Shown one piece after another: positions 19,145-28,341 of a stretch of DNA of 40,956 nucleotides (positions are counted from its first letter, which is position 1; each line of letters opens with the position of its first letter). Position numbers and translations under genes: made by a program. The DNA is from Chloroflexota bacterium. GTDB taxonomy: Bacteria; Chloroflexota; Limnocylindria; Limnocylindrales; CSP1-4. A model generated the notes under the pieces. It was not told the DNA's origin, searched no databases, and worked only from the letters and a program-made list of their open reading frames with translations. The DNA lies in NCBI GenBank assembly GCA_025358515.1, contig JANYJG010000167.1:1-40956 (forward strand), read 5' to 3'.

Positions 19145-22132
19145 ATGACCCGCCTCATGCTGCTCGACAGCAACGGCCTCATCTACCGCGGATATCACGC
19201 CCTGCCGCCCCTGACCACCAGCAAGGGCGAGCTCGTGAACGCCGTTTTCGGGTTCTGCAGCATCCTGCTGCGCGGGATCCAGGACCTCCAGCCGGACTAC
19301 GTCGCGGCCTGCTTCGACCTGCCCGGCCCCACCTTCCGGCACGAGCAGTTCGCCGCATACAAGGCCACTCGAGCGGCCATGCCGGATGACCTGCGGGCCC
19401 AGTTTCCCAAGGTTCGGGAAGTGGTGGCCGCCCTGCGCATACCCGTGTATGAGATGGCAGGCTTCGAGGCGGACGACGTCATCGGTTCGATTACGCGCGA
19501 CGTCGACGCCCGCGGCATCGAGACCACGATCGTCACCGGCGACCTGGACATGCTTCAGCTCGTGACGCCCCGAACCCGCCTGATGACGACCCGCCAGGGC
19601 GTCGACTCAACGGTCTACTACGACCCGGCCAAGATTACGGAGCGGTTCGATCTGCGGCCGGATCAGATGATCGACTACAAGGCCCTCAAGGGCGATCCCA
19701 GCGACAACATTCCGGGCATTCCGGGTGTCGGCGAGAAGACCGCGGCAAAACTGGTTCGTGAGTTCGAGTCGCTCGAGGGTATCTACGGACGGCTGGATGA
19801 GGTCAAGCCGGACAAACTGCGCGAGAAGCTGATCGAGGCACGTGAGCAGGTCTTCATTAGCCGCGAGTTGTCCCGAATCGTGCGCGACCTACCGATTGCC
19901 ATCGATCTGGAGGCTGCCCGGCTGAGCGATTACGATCGCGCCGAGGTCGTCCGACTCTTCCGCGAGTTCGAGTTCCGAAGCCTCATCGACCGCCTGCCGG
20001 CCCTTACGGGCGAGTCGGCGCTGGACGCCGTTCAGACGCTGCGCAACGAGGCCGTGACAATGCCCGCGGCCCAGGTCCCCGGCCAGGCGCCGCGCGTCCC
20101 TGGAGAAGCGTGGCGAGGTTCCGGCGGTCCCCGGTACCGCGCTGAGGGAGGGCGCGGTTCGAGCCGCTCCCCGCTGGACGAAGGCGGGGAACTGCAACTA
20201 TCGATGGACTTCGGGTCGACGGGCTTGACCGAGCCCGGCCCGACCCCAGCGGCGGAACGGCGGCGCCCGGACCAGGCGGCGGACGGTCCCGTGGATCTGC
20301 CGGCGGCGTTGCGCGCGGCCGTGGCGGACCCGTCGCTGCTGGACCGTTTCGATGCTACGGACGCCGACGCGGAGGACGTAACCCACTGGCTGGCGGGGCA
20401 GCGCGAGGTCGGCGCCGCTCTCCTGATGGATGACCCGCGCCCGTTGCGCGGCATGCCGCAGGCACTCGCGCTGGCGGGCCCCGACGGCCGCGTCGTGGTG
20501 GCGGAAGGCCACGAGGCGGTGGCGCGGCTGGGCGATCTGCTGGTGCGCTCCCGCATCGGAATCGTGGGGCACGATACCAAGCAACTCGTCGTGGCGAACA
20601 TCGCCGGCGGGGCGACTGCGCCGATGTCCGTCGCCTTCGACACGCAGATTGCCGCCTACCTGCTGAACGCCGCGCTGCGTAGCCAGACCATCGCCGACAT
20701 CGCTCACGAGCGATTGGACGTGACCCTGCCCCCCGCCGGCGACGTGCCGCCTGCCGTACGGATCGGCCAGGACGCCCTGGCGGCGCTGGCGGTTCGCGAG
20801 CCGCTGGACGCGGCGCTGAAGGAGGCCGGCCTCGATCGGCTATTCCGCGAGATTGAGCTGCCGCTCATCCCGGTGCTGGCCGAAATGGAGGCGGCCGGCG
20901 TCGCCATCGACCGCGAGGCGCTGTCCAAGCTGGACGTCGAATTCGGCGCGGAGATGGCTCGACTTGAGTCGGAGATCTACCTGGATGTCGGCCACGAGTT
21001 CAACCTGGGATCGCCCAAGCAACTCGAGCAGATCCTCTTCTACGAGTTGAACCTGCCCAAGGGCAAACGTACCAAGACCGGCTATTCGACCGACGCATCG
21101 GTCCTGGAGGACCTCAAGCCGGCCCACCCGATGATCGCCAAGCTGCTCGACTGGCGGCTGTATTCCAAGCTGCGCTCGACCTATATCGAAGCCCTGCCGG
21201 CGCTGGTTTCCGACCGCGATGGCCGGCTGCACACAACGTTCAACCAGGCTGTCGCCGCCACCGGACGCCTGTCCTCATCCGATCCAAACCTCCAGAACAT
21301 CCCAATCCGATCGGACCTGGGCCGGCGCATCCGCCGGGCATTCGTCGCCGGCGACCCCGGCTTAACCCTGCTCGCCGCCGACTACTCGCAGATCGAGCTG
21401 CGCATCCTGGCCCATGTGTCCGGTGACGAGCATCTGCGCGACGCCTTCGCCCGCGGCGCCGACATCCACCGCGAGACGGCCGCCCTCGTCCTCCACAAGG
21501 CGCCGCAGGACGTCAACCACGATGAACGCTCGATGGCCAAGATGGTCAACTTTGGGCTGGCGTATGGGATGAGCGACTTCGGCCTGTCGTCGCGGGCCGG
21601 CATCTCGCGAGCGGAAGCGAAGGCGTTCATCGACAACTACTTCGCCACGTACAGCGGAATTAGCTACTACATGATCCAGATCAAGGATCTGGCGCGCCGG
21701 CAGGGCTTCGTGACGACGCTCCTTGGGCGGCGCCGCTTCATCCCCGAGTTGCACGCGTCCAACGCCTCGCTGCGCGGCGCCGGGGAGCGGATGGCTATCA
21801 ACATGCCGATCCAGGGGACCGCCGCCGACATCATCAAGATCGCCATGATCAGGCTGTCGGAGCGGCTGAGTCACGCCCGCGTTGCAGGCCGGCCGGTTCG
21901 GGCGCGCGTCCTGCTGCAGGTCCACGACGAACTCGTGCTCGAGGTTCCGCGAGACGAGCTGGACATCATCGTGCCGATCGTCCGCGAGACGATGGAGGGC
22001 GCCGTCGCGCTGGACGTGCCGCTCACGGTGGACATCAAAGTCGGCGATGACTGGGAGTCGATGCAGCCGCTCACCCGCGAGGATGCGGTGTTGGCGGAAC
22101 TCGGCGAGGTTCCGGCGGAAGTCTTGGGGTAG
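19145..22132 (+). CDS. polA: DNA polymerase I (PolA)
   Basis: A 995-residue repair and Okazaki-fragment polymerase. The 5'-3' exonuclease/flap domain (1-300) has LDSNGLIYRGYHAL, EADDVIGSI, TGDLDMLQL and DPSDNIPGIPGVGEKTA. A disordered linker (about 305-385) contains QLSMDF at 351-356, which fits a beta-clamp-binding hexapeptide. The 3'-5' exonuclease-like domain lacks the first DxE metal motif, so proofreading is probably lost. The polymerase domain has motif A DYSQIELR (D746), motif B KMVNFGLAYG and motif C QVHDELVLE (D928). The ATG at 19145 has AGAGG upstream. The TTG at 19100 overlaps a -10-like TACACT (19095-19100) and is rejected. Confidence 0.97.
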   Translation: MTRLMLLDSNGLIYRGYHALPPLTTSKGELVNAVFGFCSILLRGIQDLQPDYVAACFDLPGPTFRHEQFAAYKATRAAMPDDLRAQFPKVREVVAALRIPVYEMAGFEADDVIGSITRDVDARGIETTIVTGDLDMLQLVTPRTRLMTTRQGVDSTVYYDPAKITERFDLRPDQMIDYKALKGDPSDNIPGIPGVGEKTAAKLVREFESLEGIYGRLDEVKPDKLREKLIEAREQVFISRELSRIVRDLPIAIDLEAARLSDYDRAEVVRLFREFEFRSLIDRLPALTGESALDAVQTLRNEAVTMPAAQVPGQAPRVPGEAWRGSGGPRYRAEGGRGSSRSPLDEGGELQLSMDFGSTGLTEPGPTPAAERRRPDQAADGPVDLPAALRAAVADPSLLDRFDATDADAEDVTHWLAGQREVGAALLMDDPRPLRGMPQALALAGPDGRVVVAEGHEAVARLGDLLVRSRIGIVGHDTKQLVVANIAGGATAPMSVAFDTQIAAYLLNAALRSQTIADIAHERLDVTLPPAGDVPPAVRIGQDALAALAVREPLDAALKEAGLDRLFREIELPLIPVLAEMEAAGVAIDREALSKLDVEFGAEMARLESEIYLDVGHEFNLGSPKQLEQILFYELNLPKGKRTKTGYSTDASVLEDLKPAHPMIAKLLDWRLYSKLRSTYIEALPALVSDRDGRLHTTFNQAVAATGRLSSSDPNLQNIPIRSDLGRRIRRAFVAGDPGLTLLAADYSQIELRILAHVSGDEHLRDAFARGADIHRETAALVLHKAPQDVNHDERSMAKMVNFGLAYGMSDFGLSSRAGISRAEAKAFIDNYFATYSGISYYMIQIKDLARRQGFVTTLLGRRRFIPELHASNASLRGAGERMAINMPIQGTAADIIKIAMIRLSERLSHARVAGRPVRARVLLQVHDELVLEVPRDELDIIVPIVRETMEGAVALDVPLTVDIKVGDDWESMQPLTREDAVLAELGEVPAEVLG

Positions 22133-22437
22133 GGGACCAGCGCGATGTCGATGTCGCCGGCGGACTTCCGAACCCGCCACGCAGGCTGTTCTTGCTCAAC
22201 GCTCGCCGGGCGAGCACAAAGCACAGAATCCGCGCGGTTCCTGGGTACTCGGCCGGCGCCAAACCTGCGAATCGATCCGAATTCCTGCGAATCGGCCCGA
22301 ATTGGTGTCAACTCCGGGCGGTCTGAACCGGAATCCGGCCGGCTCGCAAGCCTGAGCGTCATTAGGCTCACCGCACGAGCAATCGACAAGATCTACCGCC
22401 CAAGTGGACAAGGGCGCGATCAAGGAAGGGTGCCCGC
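22133..22437. other. Intergenic region between polA and the RraB-like gene
   Basis: About 305 nt with no credible gene. It holds a short GC hairpin at 22201-22215 (GCTCG-CCGGG-CGAGC) without a U-tract, and the 20-bp tandem repeat listed separately. Both flanking genes point into it, so it is a convergent gap. Confidence 0.6.
22264..22303 (+). repeat. Tandem 20-bp direct repeat between polA and the RraB-like gene
   Basis: Two adjacent 20-bp copies, CCTGCGAATCGATCCGAATT and CCTGCGAATCGGCCCGAATT, differ at two positions. The period is close to two helical turns. No coding frame explains it. Confidence 0.8.
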
Positions 22438-22800
22438 TTAGCCGCCGGCGACTTCCACCTGCCAGCGGTCATAGACCCCGCCGAGCGGCTGGACCACAGC
22501 CTCGAATTGGCGGCGTAGGACGGCGATTGACTCCGGAGTTACCAGCATCGACTGCTCCACGACTACGAGCCAGTAGCCGGTTCGGGCGGAGGTATCGACC
22601 TCGATCTTGCGCGTCGGGTTCTTGAGGGCCCGGGCCGCCAGCTGGGCGTTCGCAACTCCGGGCAAGTACAAAAAGTGGCGCGTGCGGTGGGTAACCGTCG
22701 GATCGGCGCCGTCGCGGCGCATCTTTTCGACCGCGAGCACATCCGGATCGATGAGGGCACCCCGTTTTTCGACCGGTGGACGCCTGAGAAAACCCACCAT
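22438..22800 (-). CDS. RraB-like (regulator of ribonuclease activity B family) protein
   Basis: About 120 residues, reverse strand, converging with polA. It resembles the RraB fold family, whose E. coli member inhibits RNase E. Visible are DPDVLAVEKMRRDGADPT, RHFLYLPGVANAQLAARAL, VDTSARTGYWLVVVEQSMLV and a C-terminal YDRWQVEVAGG. The start is uncertain. GGAGGA abuts the ATG at 22800, so the GTG just after it at 22797 may be used instead. A -10-like TAATAT at 22847-22842 lies about 40 nt upstream and is divergent from the fpg promoter. Whether it targets an RNase E/G here is unknown. Confidence 0.75.
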   Translation of the reverse strand: MVGFLRRPPVEKRGALIDPDVLAVEKMRRDGADPTVTHRTRHFLYLPGVANAQLAARALKNPTRKIEVDTSARTGYWLVVVEQSMLVTPESIAVLRRQFEAVVQPLGGVYDRWQVEVAGG

Positions 22801-22933
22801 TCCTCCATTGTTTCGGCGCAGCGGGAGTCGACGCAGACACGATATTAGTCGCCCCGCTGGCAGTTCGGCTAGCAAATGCAGCGGCGAGATCGCCGCGCTC
22901 TATGCGCCTCAGACGCGACAGCGCCCGCGCCGC

Positions 22934-22939
22934 TAACCT
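22934..22939 (+). promoter_or_regulatory. -10 element of a leaderless promoter for fpg
   Basis: TAACCT ends 6 nt before the GTG start at 22946. There is no ribosome-binding site. It repeats the spacing seen at gatC, the C39-like peptidase and the HNH gene. Confidence 0.55.
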
Positions 22940-22945
22940 CTTGGT

Positions 22946-24085
22946 GTGCCCGAACTGCCCGAAGTCGAGACTATCGCGCGCGATTTGCGTCGTCTGATCG
23001 TGGGCGCGCGCGTTTCCGGTGTCAGCTCCAACTGGCCCAGGACGCTGCGCAGCCATGACCCGGAGACGTTCTCGGCAGTCCTGGTCGGCCGCCAGATCGA
23101 GAGCGTTGGTCGGCGTGGGAAGCAACTCCTCATTGCCCTCGGTTCGTCACACAGGGACCCGGCCCCTGCGGTCCTGACCGTTCACCTCAAGATGACGGGC
23201 CAGCTCTTCGTCGTGCCCGCCGGCACACTCGGGGACCGCCACGTCCACCTCGTGCTGGCTCTGGATGACGGCCGCGAACTGCAGTTCCGCGATATGCGCA
23301 AGTTTGGGCGGATCGGGCTGTATCGCCGGGACCCTGCCACTGGACTGCCGGTGGCAGGCGAGGCGGCCGGCGTACTCGCCTCCGGGGACGAGCCGCTCTC
23401 CGACGGTTTCACCGCGCGACGGTTGGCCGAGCTGCTCTCCCGCCGCTGGGGCCGGATCAAGACCCTGCTCATGAACCAGGACTTCCTGGCGGGCGTCGGC
23501 AACATCTACGCCGACGAGGCCCTGTGGCGGTCGCGGATTCATCCGCTTCGCGACGCCCACATGCTGCGGCCGGCCGACGCGCGCCGGCTCCACGCAGCCC
23601 TGCAATCGGTTCTGGCGGAGGCGGTAGAGCGGCGCGGCAGCTCGGTGGACGATTACACGGCGCCCGAAGGCGACGGCTCGATGCAGGAGCATCTGGACGT
23701 CTACCAGCGTGCCGGGCAACCGTGCCATCGCTGCGGCCGCCAGGTCCGCCGGATCGTGGTCGGCGGTAGATCGACGCACTATTGCGGCTGGTGTCAGCGG
23801 CTTCCGGCCGGACAGAAGCCCGGGGTGCCGGCGGAACCCGCGCCGCCGGTCCGCCGTGGTCCCCGTTGGACCGAATTCTCCGGCGAGGCCGCCCTCGGTC
23901 GAACCCGTGAAGAAGAAGCTGCCGTGGCCGATCGCCAGCGGCGCCTGGCGGCCACGCGCAAATCCGCTGCCACGAGGCGCGCCGCCGCCCGGTCCAGCGG
24001 GGCGCACGTCGCCGCGCCCAGCGCCGTGCCCAGCGCCGCGCCCAGCGCCGCGCCCAGCGGCGCCTCCTCCGAGGGCATCGCCTGA
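22946..24085 (+). CDS. mutM: Formamidopyrimidine-DNA glycosylase (Fpg/MutM)
   Basis: A base-excision repair enzyme that removes 8-oxoguanine and formamidopyrimidines and cuts the strand by its lyase activity. The N-terminal PELPEVETIARDL places the catalytic Pro right after the initiator, which fixes the GTG at 22946. KMTGQL and FRDMRKFGRIGLY, a helix-two-turn-helix with NIYADEALWRSRIHP, and a zinc finger CHRC-x16-CGWC complete the enzyme by about residue 287. It is 379 residues long, about 90 more than usual. The extra tail is basic and Ala-rich and ends in Ala-Pro-Ser-Ala repeats. The stop and the next start share TGATG. The polA-fpg-coaE neighbourhood is common in bacteria. Confidence 0.96.
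   Translation: MPELPEVETIARDLRRLIVGARVSGVSSNWPRTLRSHDPETFSAVLVGRQIESVGRRGKQLLIALGSSHRDPAPAVLTVHLKMTGQLFVVPAGTLGDRHVHLVLALDDGRELQFRDMRKFGRIGLYRRDPATGLPVAGEAAGVLASGDEPLSDGFTARRLAELLSRRWGRIKTLLMNQDFLAGVGNIYADEALWRSRIHPLRDAHMLRPADARRLHAALQSVLAEAVERRGSSVDDYTAPEGDGSMQEHLDVYQRAGQPCHRCGRQVRRIVVGGRSTHYCGWCQRLPAGQKPGVPAEPAPPVRRGPRWTEFSGEAALGRTREEEAAVADRQRRLAATRKSAATRRAAARSSGAHVAAPSAVPSAAPSAAPSGASSEGIA
24014..24061 (+). repeat. 12-bp tandem repeat in the 3' end of fpg
   Basis: Four units close to GCGCCCAGCGCC encode Ala-Pro-Ser-Ala repeats at the end of the Fpg tail. Confidence 0.85.
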
Positions 24086-26145
24086 TGTCGATAGTTCGAC
24101 TCGTTGGGGTCGTCCGCGAGGTGGGCGACTTCGTCATCCTCGATCACGTCGATGCAGCCATCACTGCCGGCGACCGGATCGGGCTGGTCGGGCCCAACGG
24201 CGCCGGCAAGACGACGCTTCTGCGACTCATCGGCGGCATGGACGAACCGGACCTGGGTCAGATCCAACGGAAACGCGGCCTGGCCATCGCCATGCTTCGC
24301 CAGGAAGCCAACGTCGATGCCGAATTCACCGGCGCCCCCAGCCTCAGGCTTGCCGTCCGTGCCGGCGCCAAGCGACTCGAGGAGTTGGAGCTGACGCTTC
24401 GCCGCCTCGAGCACGAGGGTCGTGTCATCGAACCGGAATACGAGGCGGTCCAGCACGAGTTCGCCGTTAAGGACGGCTACGCTCTCGACCAGCGCGTCGA
24501 GGAGGCACTCTCGGGTTTAGGCTTCGAGCGCGACCAGTGGGATCGGCCACCGACCGACCTATCGGGTGGTGAGCAGACGCGAGCTGCCCTGGCTCGGCTG
24601 CTGCTGGCGGACCCGGATCTCCTAATGCTCGACGAGCCCACGAACCACCTGGACCTGGCCGCGCTGGAATGGCTGGAGGAGCACCTCAATCGCCGACACG
24701 GCGGGCTAATCGTGGCATCCCATGACCGGGCCTTCCTCGACGCCACGGTCACGCGCGTCTGGGAGATGCGCGATCGACATCTAACGCCGTTCCGCGGCAG
24801 CTACTCCTCATATGCCCGCCAGCGCGCGGAACGTGACCTGCGAGCCGCTCAGGAAGCGGAGGATCGAGCCGGCGTGATCGCCCGCGAGAAGGAGTTGATC
24901 CAGCAGTACCGCCACCAGCGCAAGCACGGCAAGATGCACGAGCACGAGGCCCGCTTGGAGGCACTCGAGCCGATGGAAGTGCGGCGGAACGACGCGAAAC
25001 TGCGGCTGCCGACGTCGGCTCTCGCGGGCGGTGGTCCGGCTCGTTCACACGAGGTCGTTGTCAGGGCGGATGACCTGGTCGTGGGATACGGCGTCTTTTC
25101 GACAGACGCTCGGGTACCGGTTGCACGCGTCCCGTGGTTGGAGCTTCGGCGAGGCGAGCGCGTCGGGATCGTCGGACCAAACGGCGCCGGCAAGACCACG
25201 TTGCTGCGAACGATCACCGGCTCGCTGCCGCCACTGGACGGCGTTCTCGAACTGGGCAAGAACGTCCAGCCGAGTTACCTGGCTCAGCTTCGTGACGCGC
25301 CGATCCCCGGCGCAACGGTGCTGGACGCGCTGCTCGCGGAAATACCGCTCACGCCAGCGGCGGCGCGCGGCCACCTGGCGCGTTTCCTGTTCCGAGGGGA
25401 CGACGTTCTAAAGGAAGTCTCGGCCCTGTCCGGCGGCGAGCGATCGCGCCTGGAATTGGCGCTGCTTTTCCTGCTGCCGTCGAATCTGCTGCTGCTGGAC
25501 GAGCCGACGAACCACCTCGACATCCCCGCCCGGGAAGCCCTCGAGGCGTTCCTGTCCGACACGGAAGCGACGCTCCTGATCGTGAGCCACGACCGGCGGC
25601 TGCTGGAGAAGGTCTGCGATTCGCTGTGGGTCGTAGACGCCGGCCTGGCCGTTCCGTTCGAGGGTGGCTACCGGAAGTGGCGGGCGGCGGTCGCCGACGG
25701 CTGGACTGTGAAGGCAGCCGCGGAAAGCGAGGCAAGGCGGCTGCATGTTGGACGTACGGTGGAGGTCGGCGGTCGAGGCCGGGCGAACTCGGTCGGGAGA
25801 GTGGCTGCTTCCACTGCCCCGGAAGCCTCGGACGCCTCAGCGGACGACCTTGTAGGGTCGGCAGCGGTCTCGGCAGCAGTCTCGGCGACAGTCCGACCCG
25901 CGGCGGTTCGGCCACCGGTTGCCAAGCTCTCGAAGGACGACTATCGTCGGCGCAAGGCGATGGTCGACGAGGAGTTGGCCCGATTGGTCGGACTCAAGGG
26001 TTCGCTCGAGGCAGCTCTGGCGGACCCCGGCGTCCACGGCAACTTCCTCGAATTGCGGAGGGTCAGCGGCGACCTGGCACTCGTGAACGATGCTCTGGCC
26101 GTAGCGGAGGAAGCCTGGCTCGAGTTGGAGGAAGCGGCCCCGTGA
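24085..26145 (+). CDS. ABC-F family ATPase
   Basis: A 686-residue soluble protein with two ATP-binding cassettes and no membrane segments. ABC-F proteins act at the ribosomal E site in translation control or drug protection. Cassette 1 has GPNGAGKTT (about 36), LSGGEQTRAALARLLL and LLMLDEPTNHLDL. Cassette 2 has GPNGAGKTT (about 364), LSGGERSRLELALLFLL and LLLLDEPTNHLDI. Between them is a charged helical linker rich in Arg, Lys and Glu (about 240-310), the P-site tRNA-interaction region of the family. An Ala-rich spacer (about 560-610) precedes a C-terminal coiled coil (KDDYRRRKAMVDEELARLVG), as in Uup-type members. It overlaps fpg by one base and coaE by four. Confidence 0.92.
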   Translation: MSIVRLVGVVREVGDFVILDHVDAAITAGDRIGLVGPNGAGKTTLLRLIGGMDEPDLGQIQRKRGLAIAMLRQEANVDAEFTGAPSLRLAVRAGAKRLEELELTLRRLEHEGRVIEPEYEAVQHEFAVKDGYALDQRVEEALSGLGFERDQWDRPPTDLSGGEQTRAALARLLLADPDLLMLDEPTNHLDLAALEWLEEHLNRRHGGLIVASHDRAFLDATVTRVWEMRDRHLTPFRGSYSSYARQRAERDLRAAQEAEDRAGVIAREKELIQQYRHQRKHGKMHEHEARLEALEPMEVRRNDAKLRLPTSALAGGGPARSHEVVVRADDLVVGYGVFSTDARVPVARVPWLELRRGERVGIVGPNGAGKTTLLRTITGSLPPLDGVLELGKNVQPSYLAQLRDAPIPGATVLDALLAEIPLTPAAARGHLARFLFRGDDVLKEVSALSGGERSRLELALLFLLPSNLLLLDEPTNHLDIPAREALEAFLSDTEATLLIVSHDRRLLEKVCDSLWVVDAGLAVPFEGGYRKWRAAVADGWTVKAAAESEARRLHVGRTVEVGGRGRANSVGRVAASTAPEASDASADDLVGSAAVSAAVSATVRPAAVRPPVAKLSKDDYRRRKAMVDEELARLVGLKGSLEAALADPGVHGNFLELRRVSGDLALVNDALAVAEEAWLELEEAAP

Positions 26146-26876
26146 AGACACTCAAACTGGCCGATCGTCGCCGCGGCACCCTCGGCTCGAATGCGCCCCT
26201 GATCGGCCTGATCGGCCCGATCGGCAGCGGCAAATCCACGGTGGCCGGCTGGCTGATGGCCCGCGGCGCGGTCGTCGTGGACGCGGACCTGCTGACTCGC
26301 TCGCTGATGACGCCCGGGACGCCCGTTACGGAGGCGATCGTGGCCCGTTTCGGCGAGGAATTCCGCCATCGCGACGGCTCGCTGGACCGCGGCGGTCTGG
26401 GAAGGGTCGTCTTTGCCGACCCAATTCTGCTGGCCGACCTGGAGGCGATCGTCCACCCCGCCATAGGCGGAGTCCTGGAAGCTTCGATTCGCGCAGCGGA
26501 CATGAAACGTCCGCGGGCCATCGTGCTCGAGGCCATCAAGCTCGTGGAAGCGGGCCACGCGCCGTGGTGCGATGAGGTCTGGCTCGTCAATTGCAGCCAG
26601 GCAACTCAACTGGCGCGTCTGGTCCAGCGGGGGATGTCCATCGCGGACGCCCGCCAGCGCATCGCCGCGCAGGCGGCTTCGCTCCCGCTCTGGCGCGAGG
26701 CCGCGACTCTGATCGTCGATAGCGACGGCACTCGCGCCGAAGTCGAGAAGGCCGTGGACGCGGCGCTGGCGGCAGTGCGCAGCGAGCGGCGGGGGCCGGG
26801 TTCCCGGGACGCGGATTCGGCAAGGGCTCGGGGGCGGGCTCCAGTGCGTGGAACGAAGTCCGGATCGCATCACTAA
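26142..26876 (+). CDS. coaE: Dephospho-CoA kinase (CoaE)
   Basis: Catalyses the last step of coenzyme A synthesis, the ATP-dependent 3' phosphorylation of dephospho-CoA. The 244-residue protein has the P-loop IGLIGPIGSGKST (K31), DADLLTRSLMTPGTP, a lid-region stretch RFGEEFRHRDGSLDRGGLGR with FADP, and HPAIG. A late LVNCSQATQLARLVQRGMS follows, with the family's degenerate R-x-x-x-Q region. A 20-residue basic N-terminal extension precedes the P-loop, and the last ~30 residues are Arg-rich and non-conserved. The GTG start overlaps the ABC-F stop by 4 nt (GTGA). Confidence 0.93.
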   Translation: MKTLKLADRRRGTLGSNAPLIGLIGPIGSGKSTVAGWLMARGAVVVDADLLTRSLMTPGTPVTEAIVARFGEEFRHRDGSLDRGGLGRVVFADPILLADLEAIVHPAIGGVLEASIRAADMKRPRAIVLEAIKLVEAGHAPWCDEVWLVNCSQATQLARLVQRGMSIADARQRIAAQAASLPLWREAATLIVDSDGTRAEVEKAVDAALAAVRSERRGPGSRDADSARARGRAPVRGTKSGSHH

Positions 26877-26891
26877 GTTCGCGCACGTCGC

Positions 26892-26897
26892 TAGGTT
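26892..26897 (+). promoter_or_regulatory. -10 element of a leaderless promoter for the C39-like peptidase gene
   Basis: TAGGTT ends 6 nt before the ATG at 26904, with no ribosome-binding site between. It follows the coaE stop by 15 nt. Confidence 0.5.
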
Positions 26898-26903
26898 GGT
26901 GTC

Positions 26904-28235
26904 ATGAAGCAGTCCAGACAATCCAGGTCGCCGTCTCGGCCGCGCCCCGAACCGCCCCGCCAGCGGCGGGCCGGTCGAATTGCCGCGGTCCTCGTCGTGT
27001 GTCTGCTCGTTATCGGCGGGGCCGCCGTTCTCTCCGCGCCGCCAGGCAACGCCGGCCCGACCGGTACCGGCGCCGCCGACACCAACATCGGCGATGCGTC
27101 ACTGCCCGCGAGCGATACCGCCAGCCCGACCGCGGATCCCAGCCCGGGGCCGACGTTCGATCCGATCAACCTGTTCGCCACGCCCAGCCCGCCCCCGGCC
27201 AACGGCGCGCAACCCACGGACCCGGCATTCACTGTGGACCTGCGCCGACCTCTTCCGACGCAATCGTCGGATTGGCTCAATCTCAAGTCCGTCGGACGGA
27301 TGTCGTTGATTCAGGGCAAGGTCGTGACACTCGATCCGAACGTCGACCCGATGACGAATCCCTACACCGGCGCCGCGTTGCCGTCCGCGTTCACGCTCGA
27401 CACGACCTGGACTCGCTGGATCGTCGAGCCGACCGGATCCGGCAGCGACGAAAAGGGCAATCGGTACAGTGACACCAGCTACTGGAACCTGTGCGGGCCG
27501 GGTGCCAGCACCGTCGCCCTGTACTACTGGCAGCAGCTGACCGGCTTTCCCAACGTGACTGGGACAGCCGGCTACTTCCTGGATCCGTACGCTGGCGAGG
27601 GCGTCGCGTGGCCCAGTCCAGGGCCGGCGGTCGCGACATCCGGAAGCACGCGCATCGGGACGTATTGGTCCGGCACGGACAGAGTCAGCGGCTTCACCGC
27701 GAATGGCCGCGGATTCATCATGCATATGGCTATGGAAGCGCAGCCGCCCGGCTGGAAATCGGCCGGCATCGCCGTCTTCGCCAGCTCCGACGGCTCGGCC
27801 CTGTATCCCACCCGCGGCGCTCCTCGTACCAACATCATGACCGGGCTCAACTGGGAGGTCTCCAACCACAACCTCCAGAGCTGGTCGGAGAGCTGGTATG
27901 CGAGCGTCATCCGGGCCGATCCCACTCTCGCTCGCGATTTGCAGACGGCCGTGACCCTGGATGTCGGCCGCGACGGAATCCCGGTCGTCGCAGAGCTCGA
28001 TACGTTCGACCTTCCCAACTGGCAGGATGGCGCCAAGACGCCCCACACCCGCCACGCGGTAGCGATCATCGGTTACGACAACGCCGCGAACCCGCCCACG
28101 TACACCTACCTGGACACGTGCGGCCGGCAGTGCAACAACCGCGGCGGCAACACCAATGGGCAGATCCACATGATTCCGCAGTCGGCTATGGTCGCGGCCA
28201 TTCAAGATACGGTCGGGTCGGGCTTCGTCTGGTAG
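26904..28235 (+). CDS. Secreted or membrane-anchored C39/papain-like cysteine peptidase
   Basis: A 443-residue protein. A basic N-terminus and one hydrophobic helix (about 25-45, [18 protein letters not shown]) act as a signal anchor. A Pro/Ala/Thr-rich stretch follows to about 105, then a globular domain. The probable nucleophile is C197 in [17 protein letters not shown] and the probable base is H384 in [12 protein letters not shown]. An Asp follows in YTYLDTCG, the usual third member of a C39/papain-type triad. Two Cys near the end (CGRQC) could form a disulfide outside the cell. The activity is inferred from this residue order. The substrate is unknown. It stands between coaE and uvrB but has its own promoter. 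Confidence 0.7.
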   Translation: MKQSRQSRSPSRPRPEPPRQRRAGRIAAVLVVCLLVIGGAAVLSAPPGNAGPTGTGAADTNIGDASLPASDTASPTADPSPGPTFDPINLFATPSPPPANGAQPTDPAFTVDLRRPLPTQSSDWLNLKSVGRMSLIQGKVVTLDPNVDPMTNPYTGAALPSAFTLDTTWTRWIVEPTGSGSDEKGNRYSDTSYWNLCGPGASTVALYYWQQLTGFPNVTGTAGYFLDPYAGEGVAWPSPGPAVATSGSTRIGTYWSGTDRVSGFTANGRGFIMHMAMEAQPPGWKSAGIAVFASSDGSALYPTRGAPRTNIMTGLNWEVSNHNLQSWSESWYASVIRADPTLARDLQTAVTLDVGRDGIPVVAELDTFDLPNWQDGAKTPHTRHAVAIIGYDNAANPPTYTYLDTCGRQCNNRGGNTNGQIHMIPQSAMVAAIQDTVGSGFVW

Positions 28236-28279
28236 AAGAGCGAGCCCGGGTCGTGGCATTGCGGAATTGCGGCACGATA

Positions 28280-28291
28280 GAACGGCCGTTC
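28280..28291 (+). promoter_or_regulatory. LexA-type SOS box upstream of uvrB
   Basis: GAACGGCCGTTC is a perfect palindrome of the Gram-positive SOS-box type (GAAC-N4-GTTC). Flanking bases extend it to AGAACGGCCGTTCT. It lies 18 nt before the -10 element TATACT, so it covers the -35 position. The uvrA box has the same spacing. Confidence 0.85.
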
Positions 28292-28309
28292 TATTACGGC
28301 CGAGAACGG

Positions 28310-28315
28310 TATACT
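28310..28315 (+). promoter_or_regulatory. -10 element of the uvrB promoter
   Basis: TATACT lies 26 nt before the uvrB start. Unlike most promoters here, it leaves a short leader carrying a ribosome-binding site (GGAGGG at 28331-28336). Confidence 0.7.
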
Positions 28316-28341
28316 CGAACCCCAAAAGTTGGAGGGTTGAC

